From Deltaproteobacteria bacterium PRO3 (GTDB taxonomy: Bacteria > UBA10199 > DSSB01): a stretch of DNA of 48,631 bases. This document shows, in pieces, positions 25,895-34,789 of this stretch. The position numbers and the translations under genes are program-made. How positions within the stretch are numbered: the stretch's first letter is position 1; the number at the start of each line of letters is the position of its first letter. The notes beneath the pieces are model-generated. The model ran no database searches and had not been told where the DNA came from. It saw only the letters and a program-made list of their open reading frames with translations. The stretch covers positions 1 through 48,631 of the forward strand of contig SZOV01000013.1 of NCBI GenBank assembly GCA_030263375.1, in the 5' to 3' direction.

Positions 25895-28800
25895 TCGCTT
25901 CCCTACCTTCCGGATACATTCTAATGACAGGCCCGCCGCCGTTGAAAGGGTATTTTAGCGACACTTCGATCAGGCCGTTGGGGGCCAGGACGACGTCCTG
26001 GACCCAGGGAAGGCCGTCGAGCTCCTCGAGGATCCGCCCGCGGCGGCCGGCCGGATAGGTCGCCAGGCCCTCTTCGACGGGTTTCAGACCCAAATGGTTG
26101 TCCGCGGCGAAGCTGTCCTCAAAGGAGCGCTGCGCCTCCAAGGTCTCGCCGAACTTTGCATAGATCTCGCCGCGAAGCCCCTCGAGCCGCGCCTCCAGGA
26201 TCGCCGATTCCTGACGCCTTTGGACCTGCTGCTGCAAGAAGCCGAGGGCGCCGCGATAGAGAGGCAGCGCGGTAGCGAGGGTGTTGCCGACCTTGAGCCC
26301 GCCCAGGAAGGTAATGCCGTGAATCCAGGCGTGCAGCGAGAAGGCCCGCTCGGCCGCGCCGAGCGGGTCGAAGCGGGACTGCTTGAGATTGGCGTAATTG
26401 CCCATCATGAACTCCCAGCCTTGGAAGGTCGCCGCCTCCGTCGCGAAGGCCCCGCCGCGCTTCGCGATCTCGGGCCAGAAGCTCTCGCCCAGCTTGGTCG
26501 CCTCTTCCAAGGCCGCCTGCCGAAGGGCGGGGTCGGCCTTCATCAGGTCCTCGGTCAAATCCCCGGCCTTCGCGATCAAGCCGCGCTCGACCATCCGGTT
26601 CGCGACGACCTTTTCCACGCGCGAGGCGAAGGCCGCGTGGAAGCGGTGGTTCGCTCCCCCAATCACTTTGAACATGGCCCAGTTGAGCAGGGTCTCCTCC
26701 GTGAACCCCCCTGGGTCCTTGGCGATGTCGACGAAGGCTTGGCCGACGCCCGAGAGCCCGTCGTAGGCCGCGCCGCGATAGACCCGGGCCGAGAGCGTGA
26801 AGACGGCCGCGTTGGTGAAGCCGGTCGCCAGCGTCCCGCCGCCCAAGGCCGCGACGCCGGCGCTGGCCAGGCCCGCGGTCAGGCCGGAGGTGACGACGAT
26901 ACCGATCCCCACGGTGTATTGGTTGAAACTGGAGGCGGAATGATAAACGCCGGACAGGTCGGAGTGCAGCGAGGCATTGTTAAGGCGAAGGAATTTTTTG
27001 CGCGCCGCTTCGACCTGGGCCGCATCGCCCGAATCGACCTTATCGAGGAGCTCCCGATACTTCCGCTTCATGACGGTGAAGGGCTGGGCCTGGTTCATGC
27101 GGTCCTTCCAGTCCCAATCCTCATCGATCAAGGAGGGCAGGAAGGTATAGAAGTCGCCGATGCCGTTCCAGATGTCGTCGCTCAGCTCGACCTCGTTCTC
27201 CATCGCCGCGTAGGCCTTCAGGCGCCCGTCAATCTCGGCGCGCAGCGCCTCGTGGTCGATGCGGTCCTGGACGCGGCGAAAGGACGCCGCGCGATCGCTG
27301 ACCCCTTGCGACCAGGGATCGTCGGAGATCTTTTTCAGCTCGGCGGCCACGGCCTCGAGGCGCGGGGCCGGGGCGCCCTGGGCCTTCAGCAGCGCCAATT
27401 CCCTTTCCAGCAGGCCCCGCGTATGGGCCTCTTCCCAGCCCGCGGCGACGGCGTGGAGCTCTCGGAAACCGCGGAGGATCGCGTCTCCGTCTTGTTGTCC
27501 TTCCAGACTCGCCAGCCGCGACCGAAGCTCCGCCAACTCCTTCTGGAAGGCCTCCAGTCGTCCTTGGGCCTCGGTTTCGCGCGGCGTATGAACGCGCCGC
27601 CAAACTTGGTTTATCTCGATCTCCACGGACCTCCCTTCACGGTAGGCCTCGTAGGCCTGAAGGCCCACGGTCAAGAGATCGGCAAGCCCGCGTTTCCAAG
27701 CCTGACCGACCTCGCCGCGGACAGCGGCCTCTTTCGCGTCGAGCTCTCGGGCGCGCTGCACCTCGGCCTCGAGGTATTTTCGATAGGTCTCGCCGCGGCT
27801 GAGGAGAAACTTGGGAAACTCCTCGACCGCCTTAGCGCTAAGCGGAACCGGGCCCGGCGATTCGGGGAGAGCCTCGAACCACCCCTGCCCCGGGTCCCCC
27901 TCGACCCAACCGAATTCGTCGAGGCGGCGGAACAGGGCCTCGTTGTATTGAAAATCCTTGAGCGTCGCGAGGGAGTCGTCCAGCTCGCGGCGCAGGCGAT
28001 AGCCCTCGTTGTTCTCCATCTGGTCTTTCCGCTCGTCCTCGACGATTTTTTCGAAGAAGCGCGCGGCCTCGGGACCGGCGTAAAGGCGCTCGCGCTTGGC
28101 GACGAAGGCCTCGAGAGCCGCGAGATCCTCGACGGGCTCCCGGTCCTCGGTGAAGCCGGTGACTTTTAGGTTGAAATAGTCGGCATAGGCCTCGAGACCC
28201 AAGACCTCCCGCTCTTCCTCGAATTTCGCCGTGGCGCGGAGGTCCGCCAGCATCTCGCGCGCGTAGGCGGCCAAAGCGGGATCTTGCCCATCGATGGAGC
28301 CAAACCAAAAGCCCTTCCCCTCGAGACGACGCAAGGTCTTGAGGACCTGCGACTCGTGAACCGCCTTCGCGCTGGGCTGCCACTCGTTTTGGTCCTTGGC
28401 CTTGAGATCCACCTCGGCGGCGAAGACAAAGGAGCTGCCCTCGGGGTAGAGACCGACGAAGGTGTCGAAGACCGCCTGTTTGCGCTTCTCCAGCTCGGCG
28501 TAGCGCTTCAGCAGGCCGACGACCTTCATCCCCTCTTCCCAATCCGCCGGGTCCTCGTGGAAGAAACCGGAAGCCAGCTTGACCTGGGCGCGTTGCCGCC
28601 AGGGTGCCGCGTTGAAACGGGCAATGGGCAGCGTATCCAACTCTTGAAGGGTCTTGAGGGCCTGCTCGGCGCGGGCCAGGCGCTGGAGGAGCGCGGGGAG
28701 CTCGCGCGGCTTCGCCGTGCGGACCCGGCCGCGCAAAGTCTCGGCCTCTTGGGCAAAGCGCTCCGGTACGCCCTCCTTCGCCGCCCGGATCTCCGCGCGC

Positions 28801-29651
28801 AGGGCCTCGATTCGGGCCTCGATCGCCGGGTCCCGGTCGGCGCCTTCTTTAAGGCGCACGACGTTCGCCGTGCCGTCGAAGGCCTTCTCGTCCGCCAGGC
28901 TGCCCAAGCCGCCCTGATAGGTCAGGACGAAGCGATAGTAATGCGGCTGGGGCAAGTCCTTGCGGCGGTGCAGGGCGTAGAGGTTCATCGTGCCGGCCTC
29001 CCGCAGCAGGGCCTCGGCCTCCAGGAAGTCGACTGCGGCAATCTTTCCTCGGGCCGCCTCGATCCAGGGCTCGGGACCGGATTGGATCCGGGCGAAGGCC
29101 TCTTCATAGCCGGGCTTCACGAAACAGACGCGCTGGTTGGCGGGCATCTTGGGGTCGCGGTCGCGGAGGTAGATCCGAAGCGCCGTGTGCAGTTCGCCGG
29201 CCTGCTCGGCCCAGAGGCCGACTTTCAAGTCCCATTCCAACTTGGCCTGCGGATCGGCGAAACCCTGGGCGCGGCGCTCCAGGCCTATCGCCAGGGCCTT
29301 GGCGAAGTCCTTTTGACCGGCGTAGCGGGCGGAGAGTTTTTCCAGGAGGGTGCCGTCGCGAGAGCCCGCTTGGTAAGCCCGCTCCAGCGCGAGACCCTCG
29401 GTATTGGGCTTGGCGGCCCCGACCGCGCCGCGCAATCGCGGCGTCTTCGTCGTATGCCGCGAAGTCCCCGGGGCGTAGACGCCGCGGGCGCTTCGAGCTT
29501 GGACGGATGGCAAGCGGCGGTGGCCGCTTTCGTGGAAAGCGGTGGAGCTGAAGCCCCCCCGCGTCGCAGGTTGAGGCGCACCCGACGCCTTCTCCGCATC
29601 GAGAAACCAAGTCCAGGGGACGAGGTTTAGATTTCCCGGCAAGGCCCTCAT
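25878..29651 (-). CDS. 1257-aa helical repeat protein with hydrophobic module
   Basis: No enzyme motif is recognised. A low-complexity N-terminus (residues 1-80) is followed by TPR-like helices and a long charged, coiled-coil-rich region. A Gly/Ala-rich hydrophobic stretch lies at about 907-985 (VGIGIVVTSGLTAGLASAGV and onward), with a second segment carrying FLGGLKVGN near residue 1130. The order of features resembles the hydrophobic modules in the giant and in the zincin-like protein. Its ATG directly follows the stop of the 150-aa gene (TAAATG), and its TGA lies 17 nt inside the giant gene. The three genes therefore form one tightly coupled operon, and their products probably act together. 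There is no signal peptide. Confidence 0.88.
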   Translation of the reverse strand: MRALPGNLNLVPWTWFLDAEKASGAPQPATRGGFSSTAFHESGHRRLPSVQARSARGVYAPGTSRHTTKTPRLRGAVGAAKPNTEGLALERAYQAGSRDGTLLEKLSARYAGQKDFAKALAIGLERRAQGFADPQAKLEWDLKVGLWAEQAGELHTALRIYLRDRDPKMPANQRVCFVKPGYEEAFARIQSGPEPWIEAARGKIAAVDFLEAEALLREAGTMNLYALHRRKDLPQPHYYRFVLTYQGGLGSLADEKAFDGTANVVRLKEGADRDPAIEARIEALRAEIRAAKEGVPERFAQEAETLRGRVRTAKPRELPALLQRLARAEQALKTLQELDTLPIARFNAAPWRQRAQVKLASGFFHEDPADWEEGMKVVGLLKRYAELEKRKQAVFDTFVGLYPEGSSFVFAAEVDLKAKDQNEWQPSAKAVHESQVLKTLRRLEGKGFWFGSIDGQDPALAAYAREMLADLRATAKFEEEREVLGLEAYADYFNLKVTGFTEDREPVEDLAALEAFVAKRERLYAGPEAARFFEKIVEDERKDQMENNEGYRLRRELDDSLATLKDFQYNEALFRRLDEFGWVEGDPGQGWFEALPESPGPVPLSAKAVEEFPKFLLSRGETYRKYLEAEVQRARELDAKEAAVRGEVGQAWKRGLADLLTVGLQAYEAYREGRSVEIEINQVWRRVHTPRETEAQGRLEAFQKELAELRSRLASLEGQQDGDAILRGFRELHAVAAGWEEAHTRGLLERELALLKAQGAPAPRLEAVAAELKKISDDPWSQGVSDRAASFRRVQDRIDHEALRAEIDGRLKAYAAMENEVELSDDIWNGIGDFYTFLPSLIDEDWDWKDRMNQAQPFTVMKRKYRELLDKVDSGDAAQVEAARKKFLRLNNASLHSDLSGVYHSASSFNQYTVGIGIVVTSGLTAGLASAGVAALGGGTLATGFTNAAVFTLSARVYRGAAYDGLSGVGQAFVDIAKDPGGFTEETLLNWAMFKVIGGANHRFHAAFASRVEKVVANRMVERGLIAKAGDLTEDLMKADPALRQAALEEATKLGESFWPEIAKRGGAFATEAATFQGWEFMMGNYANLKQSRFDPLGAAERAFSLHAWIHGITFLGGLKVGNTLATALPLYRGALGFLQQQVQRRQESAILEARLEGLRGEIYAKFGETLEAQRSFEDSFAADNHLGLKPVEEGLATYPAGRRGRILEELDGLPWVQDVVLAPNGLIEVSLKYPFNGGGPVIRMYPEGREANGQRN

Positions 29652-30104
29652 TTACGCCGCCACCTGAAGCTGAAGCTGGGCCTGAAAGTGCTCGCCGAGG
29701 CGCTTGAGCTTCACCGCCCGGCTGAAGTGCTCGCGCGAAGCCTTATCGTCGTCGCCCAGCTGGGCCTCTTGGGCGCGCTTCTCCTCGGCTTGGGCCTGCT
29801 GCAGGGCCTTCTTGCTCGCCTGGAGGAAGAGCGTCAGCTCGTACTGCTTCACCTGAACTTGGAGCTCGAGGCGGCGCAGCTCGTCTTTGTGGACCGCTTC
29901 GATCTTGGCTTGGACCTGGGGGAGCTTTTCCTGCCAGCCCTTCGCGTCGCCGGTCTCGGCGAGCTTCTCGAGGGCGCGCAGCTCGGCGTGCAGCTCCTGC
30001 AGGGGAGTCAGGGCGCCCGCCTTCGGCTGGGCGGAGAGCAGGGTCATGAAGGGGTTCAGACCGGGCTTGCGAAACTCGACTTGGAATTTGGGATTTTCCG
30101 ACAT
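29652..30104 (-). CDS. 150-aa helical protein heading the giant-protein operon (paralogue of the 153-aa protein at 36.1 kb)
   Basis: After a short N-terminal segment containing FRKPGLNPF, the protein is almost entirely charged helix and predicted coiled coil, with no signal peptide. It is clearly paralogous to the protein encoded at 36085-36546: shared stretches include (E)FxKPGxNPF, ELEKLAE, WQEK(L/V)PQV, KxYELTLxLxASKxALQQAQA and KRLGEHFQ. ATG 30104 is preferred over an upstream TTG because AAGGAG lies six nt before it. A sigma-54-like promoter lies 30 nt upstream. Being first and small in an operon with two very large proteins suggests a chaperone, adaptor or structural subunit; this is inference. 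Confidence 0.88.
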   Translation of the reverse strand: MSENPKFQVEFRKPGLNPFMTLLSAQPKAGALTPLQELHAELRALEKLAETGDAKGWQEKLPQVQAKIEAVHKDELRRLELQVQVKQYELTLFLQASKKALQQAQAEEKRAQEAQLGDDDKASREHFSRAVKLKRLGEHFQAQLQLQVAA

Positions 30105-30133
30105 GTGTAGCTCCTTCCTCAAGGAGATACCAA

Positions 30134-30149
30134 TACAAACGGCATGCCA
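30134..30149 (-). promoter_or_regulatory. Sigma-54-like -24/-12 promoter for the giant-protein operon
   Basis: On the minus strand TGGCATGCCGTTTGTA has the -24 GG and -12 G separated by exactly 10 nt, as in the consensus TGGCACGN4TTGCW. It lies 30 nt before the ATG of the 150-aa gene, giving a short leader of about 18-20 nt. Confidence 0.65.
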
Positions 30150-30404
30150 GAGGTCGAGTCGACGGCATTTGCCGTATAACCTATTAATTTATTTATATTT
30201 TATTTAAGAGGGAGCCCAGAACCCGGACCCGAACGCTGTCCATATCGGATAATATTAAACAATTTTTACGGGAATCAGTTTTTTAAATAAATATTTAATA
30301 TTATTAAGTTTTTTAAATTTTGTGAAATATCATCTACATCCCGACAGATTGGTCTCCGGATCTCAAAAGGCTCGTTTTTTAAGGTCGTGTCGACGCTACC
30401 GCCT
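30150..30404. other. AT-rich intergenic regulatory region
   Basis: This stretch is strongly AT-rich against the GC-rich neighbourhood and has no coding sequence. It separates the 496-aa gene from the sigma-54-like promoter of the next unit. It contains many short A/T runs that could bend or bind an activator or IHF, but no site I can name. Confidence 0.5.
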
Positions 30405-31895
30405 TTACCTAAAAACTCTCCCGCCTTCTTCACGCAGTTCTTCCAGTTTCCTTTGCAAGCGCCGCATCGGCTCGTGGAAATGCGGGCCGGCTCGCAGCAG
30501 GCAGAGCACCGCCTGTTCCAAAAGTTGGATCGGGTCCTGCGGCCGAAGCCGCGGCAAGGGCATGGACCGTCGCGAATAAACCCGCGCCACGGTCGCAAAG
30601 CGCGCCGCTTGCTCGAAGGCGTCGGCCGCCGCGGCGTAACGCTGCACGACCAAGTTGGCCTCCGCCGTTCGGAGATAAAGCTTGTAGGCATTGTAAGACG
30701 CCAGCTCCTGCCGGATCGATTGTTCGAACAGGGAAAAGAAGACGTCCGCCGCTTGGGCGTAGGCCTCCGCCGCGGCTTCCGGACGCTGGCTCCATTCGAA
30801 ATGGAGAGCTTTGGCGAAGGCCAATTCGCCCAAGACCCGCAGCACCCCGGCCTCCTTTCGGGTGATAGGTACCCGAGGGTCCGCTGGGGAGTATGCCGGC
30901 CGCATGCCCGACGCCTTTTTCCACAACTGCCGAAGCTCGCCCTGCGCGGCCTCGAACTCCCGCTCCGCAGCTTCCAAATGACCTTGCCCCGAAAGCCGCT
31001 CCGCGATGCGAATCTGCGCCGCGGCCTTGGAGAGGCCGAAGCTCAAGGCCAGACGCATCGTCTCGCCAAAGCTGCGTTCGGGGAGATGGGGCGCTGCGCC
31101 TCGGCCGCGCCGCTCGAAAACGGGGCCGTCTCCGTAGAAGAACGACTCAAAAAGGAAAAACTGCAAGGAGGGCGGCCGGATCTCCGTCACGCGCACGGTG
31201 TCGAGTTCCGGGCCTCTTTGCACCCGATAGACCAAGGCCTGGATCCCTTCGGGGCGACGGTAGGCTTCGCGGATCGCCTCAGGTGCGGGCGGAAGACCCA
31301 AGGCGAAGATGTCCCCGCTATTTAAATTTTCGGAGGCGCCGGGCGACAAGGTCCGCCAGCGCCCACGAGACCAAAGGTTCACGGAAACGCCGCCGACAAG
31401 CGCCTTGAGTTGTAGATGCTCCCCGCTGCGGAACAATTCCGCCTGCTGAACCCCGAGCTCGACGGGGGCTGAGCTCTCTCGCAGGTGCAGCACGTCGCCG
31501 CGCCAACCGCCCGGGCCCAAGGCCCTGCGCCCCTGGCCCAGCAGAAAGCCGAGTCCCATCAAAAGCGGCGCGCCATGCGGCCCCCCGGTCCAAGCCTCGA
31601 AGACGCGGCGTAGCAAGTCTACGGCGGAATGAAAGCCGTTCCGAATCCCCGCCGGCTCCTGCCGGATGCCGTTGGAAAAACGATGCATGGAAATTTTTGA
31701 CGCGGGATCCGAGGATTGGATCTCCCCAAAGCGTCGGCGCATCGCCTCCGCCTCGCGCCATTCCGCCGGCGCGCCGGACGGGGCTTTCGAGGCGACGCCG
31801 AGCGCGGGCGCCGCGGGGCCGCCCTCGCCGCGAGGCCTTTCCCGCTCCCAGGATTTTTCCGCCACGGGGGCGCGGCCTCGCAGGATGCCTCCCAT
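30405..31895 (-). CDS. 496-aa tag/hydrophobic/FHA-like/TPR-like protein (family A)
   Basis: The N-terminal tag (MGGILRGRAP) is followed at about residue 45 by EWREAEAMRRRFGE, a motif shared with its neighbours. Then comes a hydrophobic stretch VFEAWTGGPHGAPLLMGLG (about 97-115). An FHA-like beta module follows (about 135-205), ending LNSGDIFALG. The C-terminal half is TPR-like helices ending FHEPMRRLQRKLEELREEG, which aligns with the ends of the 521- and 365-aa proteins. The ATG abuts the stop of the 365-aa gene (TGAATG), so translation is coupled. No enzyme motif or signal peptide is seen. Function unknown. Confidence 0.85.
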   Translation of the reverse strand: MGGILRGRAPVAEKSWERERPRGEGGPAAPALGVASKAPSGAPAEWREAEAMRRRFGEIQSSDPASKISMHRFSNGIRQEPAGIRNGFHSAVDLLRRVFEAWTGGPHGAPLLMGLGFLLGQGRRALGPGGWRGDVLHLRESSAPVELGVQQAELFRSGEHLQLKALVGGVSVNLWSRGRWRTLSPGASENLNSGDIFALGLPPAPEAIREAYRRPEGIQALVYRVQRGPELDTVRVTEIRPPSLQFFLFESFFYGDGPVFERRGRGAAPHLPERSFGETMRLALSFGLSKAAAQIRIAERLSGQGHLEAAEREFEAAQGELRQLWKKASGMRPAYSPADPRVPITRKEAGVLRVLGELAFAKALHFEWSQRPEAAAEAYAQAADVFFSLFEQSIRQELASYNAYKLYLRTAEANLVVQRYAAAADAFEQAARFATVARVYSRRSMPLPRLRPQDPIQLLEQAVLCLLRAGPHFHEPMRRLQRKLEELREEGGRVFR

Positions 31896-32993
31896 TCAGC
31901 CCTCCTCGCGGTGGATCTTGACCATGACCCGGGCGAAGTCCTCGTAGCGGGGCGAACGGGCCCGGGCGTAGGCGCGTGCGGCCCGCCGCCAATATTCGAT
32001 TCGGGATGGAAGCGTCGGTGATAGGTCGGCGCGCCCCGCCGCCGCGGCCTCCGTCGGGATTGCAAAATCCCCCGCCGCCTCGAAATGCGTCCCGGCCCGC
32101 GCGAGCTCGCCCTGCGAAGACCAATGCTCGGCCTCGGCCAGGTGAAGGGCTTGGAGGCGGCTCGCGGCAGTCTCAAGCCGGCCTTGGTCCCGCGCGCTCC
32201 GGCCGCCGAGCGGCGACAAGTACTTGAAGGCCATCTCGTAGTTTTCGATCGCCAAACTGCGATGGTCCGCGCGGCGATCCCAAAACGCGGCCAGCGAGAG
32301 ATAAGCGGAGCCCAAGGCGCGATGGACCTCGCCCGCCTGCCGGCGGTTGTCGGGACCGCGGGGCGACAGGTCCTGAAGCATCCTTTCCGCCAGGTCGACG
32401 GCCGCCTCGTAGCGCTCGCGGGCCTCGCGAAGCAGGCCGCCCCGCTCCAGGCGCCCGCCGATCCCTTGCAGGAGCGCGATTTTTTCCAGTCCGCCGCTGG
32501 TCCAAAGACGGAGCTGGTCTCTCCAAGTGAAAGCGACGCCGTCGCCGCTTCGAATAATGGGAATATCTTGCGCGGTACCTAGGAAATCCAGCCCCGGCGC
32601 CTCTCCCCCTTTCTTTCCGGAGAAGTTTACGCCCAAAAGAATCCCCGCCTCGGGCAGCCCGAAAAATTCTCCACGGAGCAGGTGAGCCGCGAGCAGGAAA
32701 ATGCCCGTCAGCCCCCACAGCAGGGGCGGATCCGACCGGCTGACGGGGCTTTCCGAAAAAATGTTTCTCGGGGGCCGCGGCGCAGGACTCAATAGCGGCG
32801 CCTCCCCGGAGCGGCGACGCCGAGATTCCGAGGCGACCCAAGAGTCTAAGTGGACTTTCCCTTGGTTGGTCGCGCGCCCCGCCTCGGGAACGAAGGGACG
32901 AAACCGATGGGGCGACGCAAAATCCTGGACCGGCCTCGCCGGCGCCGGAGCGACGGCCCCTCGTTGGGAGGCGCGTGGGGTTCCGGGGGGCAT
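31896..32993 (-). CDS. 365-aa hydrophobic-segment and TPR-like protein (family A, short)
   Basis: The N-terminus MPPGTPRASQRG is a looser form of the neighbours' tag. A membrane-like segment PPLLWGLTGIFLLAAHLL follows at about residue 88, then TPR-like helices (RYEAAVDLAERML, HRALGSAYLSLAAFWDRRAD, ENYEMAFKYL and similar). The end RYEDFARVMVKIHREEG parallels the ends of the 496- and 521-aa proteins. No FHA-like module is evident, so it is a shortened family member. Its start overlaps the preceding stop by one base (TAATG), and its stop abuts the next start. Confidence 0.82.
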   Translation of the reverse strand: MPPGTPRASQRGAVAPAPARPVQDFASPHRFRPFVPEAGRATNQGKVHLDSWVASESRRRRSGEAPLLSPAPRPPRNIFSESPVSRSDPPLLWGLTGIFLLAAHLLRGEFFGLPEAGILLGVNFSGKKGGEAPGLDFLGTAQDIPIIRSGDGVAFTWRDQLRLWTSGGLEKIALLQGIGGRLERGGLLREARERYEAAVDLAERMLQDLSPRGPDNRRQAGEVHRALGSAYLSLAAFWDRRADHRSLAIENYEMAFKYLSPLGGRSARDQGRLETAASRLQALHLAEAEHWSSQGELARAGTHFEAAGDFAIPTEAAAAGRADLSPTLPSRIEYWRRAARAYARARSPRYEDFARVMVKIHREEG

Positions 32994-34771
32994 TATGGGC
33001 CCCTCCCCACGGTCGCCGGAGCTTCGTCGGAAATCAGGTAGGGCTCGAGGAAGCGCCGGTCGTTTTGCAAATCACCGGCGCGAAAACGCCGGTGCAGGGC
33101 CCGCCACCAATCGGCGAAGTTCGCCCCCTGCTCCTCCGCGACCCGGCCGAGGATCTCCCTTTGCTCGGCCACCCGGAACTGCAGGCCGAACAGGACCTCG
33201 AAGGCGCGCGGCAGCACTTGGATCGCCGCGACCGCCCAACGGCCGTCGGCGGGGGGCTTCTCGAGGGAATGGTCGAGGATTTTCTCGGCGATCTCCAGGC
33301 TGAGCTCCGCGAGGGTGTTCCCGCGGAAGCCGTAGCTCTCGATCATGGCGGGGAGCAGGTCTCGGACGGCCTTCACCCACAGGTCGCTTCCGCCGGGAAG
33401 CCGGTCGAAGACTCGATCCAGGAAGGCCAGGGTCGCCTCCGTCCGATCGATGAAATCCAGCAGCTCGCGGAAACGAGGCCCGCCGCCGGGCAGTCCCCGC
33501 CACGTCTCCAAGAGTCGCGGGAGCCTTGTCAGGCCCGCGGCCATTGGTTTTTCCCATCGGCTCATGCGGCGCAAGAGGCCGGTGAGATCCGAGGGCGAGA
33601 CACCCGCCTTCGAAGCCGCAACCAAAATCGCGGGCAGCTGCGCCAGGGAGCTAAGGCCGAGATGCTTCACGATCGCCGGGTCAAATAGCAGGCCTTTTAC
33701 TTCTGCAAACGACCAACCCAATTCGCGGGTCGCCTGCACCACGCCGGACGTCTCGGCCAGGCGCAATTCCGCTTGGACGGGATCCGCGGCGACCATGGCA
33801 TTGAGCAGCTCTTTTTGCTGCGGAAGGCTCCATTCCGCCTTTCGCATCGCCTCCACCAAGTCTCGAAAGCGCCAGGCCGTCCACTCCGGCGACTGCCCCA
33901 AGAGGGCGGCGAGGTAAGGCTCGACGGCGGGGAGCTTTTCCAGCTCGGCGGGATCCCGGGGGACGAATTCGATCATCCGCCATTGGGTCGGACCGAAGGG
34001 CTTCGCGCGGTGCTGCTCGACGCGCAGGACGGTGTAGGCCTGCGGGTCCAAGCTGTTGGCCTCGAGCTCGTTCGGATTTTTTCCGAACAGGACCCAGGAT
34101 CCGTCTTTTAATAGCTTCGGCGCATGGGCGCCGACGGGAACCCAGGTCGCCCCCTCCATGACCCACACCAAGGCCTCCCGACTCAGGTTTTTGAGAAGCA
34201 GCCCCTCCCCTTGCGGCTCGATCGTCGCCTGCTCGGGACGGATAACGGCGTTGCGAAAGAGATTTCTGAAATCCGGGCCGCGCATCTCCAGATCCTGAAC
34301 CCGCTCGGGATGGTGCAGAAAGCCGTCCCGGTTCGAAACCCAGGCCTTGGGCGGACCCGACTTGGAGCCGTCCAGCTCGCGGTAATTGCGGACGGTCGAG
34401 CCCCTGGAACCGAAGGTGAATTTCTGCCCCGGCGACCGGAAATCCAGCAGGTGCGCTGGTCCCCCGAACAGTCCGTTCGCGGAAACGATTTGTCGGAAGG
34501 GCATCGCGACATTCTCAAGGGCGGAGCCGGATCCGCCTCGGATGCGCCCGTAGTCGATGAAAAATTCCGCGGCACCGGCACCCGCCTTCGATTCTCCGAA
34601 GCGCCTCTGAAAATCGGCTTGGGCCTTCGCCTCTGGAATCGCGGGCATAGCCGCGCCGCGCTCGACGAGCGGCGAGGGCCTCGCCGACCCCGATCGTTCC
34701 AAGCCTTCCGGTTTGTTGGATTCAGTTTCGCCCCTTCCGCCGCGCGGAGGGACTCGCCCCGGTCCCGGCAT
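32993..34771 (-). CDS. 592-aa tag/FHA-like/helical protein (family B)
   Basis: ATG 34771 is preferred over ATG 34777. The Shine-Dalgarno AGAGGAG directly abuts the upstream ATG but lies six nt from this one, and the resulting MPGPGR start matches the 606-aa paralogue's MPGPTRG. About residue 45-60 has IPEAKAQADFQRRFGESKAG, the shared RRFG motif. An FHA-like module is visible (about 175-235: ATIEPQGEGLLLKNLSR...LVWV...LKDGSWVLFG). The C-terminal two thirds are alpha-helical repeats resembling those of the 606-aa protein. No catalytic motif or signal peptide is seen. The 424-aa gene ends 18 bp upstream. Confidence 0.85.
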   Translation of the reverse strand: MPGPGRVPPRGGRGETESNKPEGLERSGSARPSPLVERGAAMPAIPEAKAQADFQRRFGESKAGAGAAEFFIDYGRIRGGSGSALENVAMPFRQIVSANGLFGGPAHLLDFRSPGQKFTFGSRGSTVRNYRELDGSKSGPPKAWVSNRDGFLHHPERVQDLEMRGPDFRNLFRNAVIRPEQATIEPQGEGLLLKNLSREALVWVMEGATWVPVGAHAPKLLKDGSWVLFGKNPNELEANSLDPQAYTVLRVEQHRAKPFGPTQWRMIEFVPRDPAELEKLPAVEPYLAALLGQSPEWTAWRFRDLVEAMRKAEWSLPQQKELLNAMVAADPVQAELRLAETSGVVQATRELGWSFAEVKGLLFDPAIVKHLGLSSLAQLPAILVAASKAGVSPSDLTGLLRRMSRWEKPMAAGLTRLPRLLETWRGLPGGGPRFRELLDFIDRTEATLAFLDRVFDRLPGGSDLWVKAVRDLLPAMIESYGFRGNTLAELSLEIAEKILDHSLEKPPADGRWAVAAIQVLPRAFEVLFGLQFRVAEQREILGRVAEEQGANFADWWRALHRRFRAGDLQNDRRFLEPYLISDEAPATVGRGP

Positions 34772-34789
34772 AGACATCTCCTCTTGATG

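Noticed and set aside
29652-30104. WXG100/ESX-type protein for the small helical operon leaders
   Set aside because: They are about 150 aa without a central WxG turn; the single Trp is in a WQEK context. They do not fit that family.
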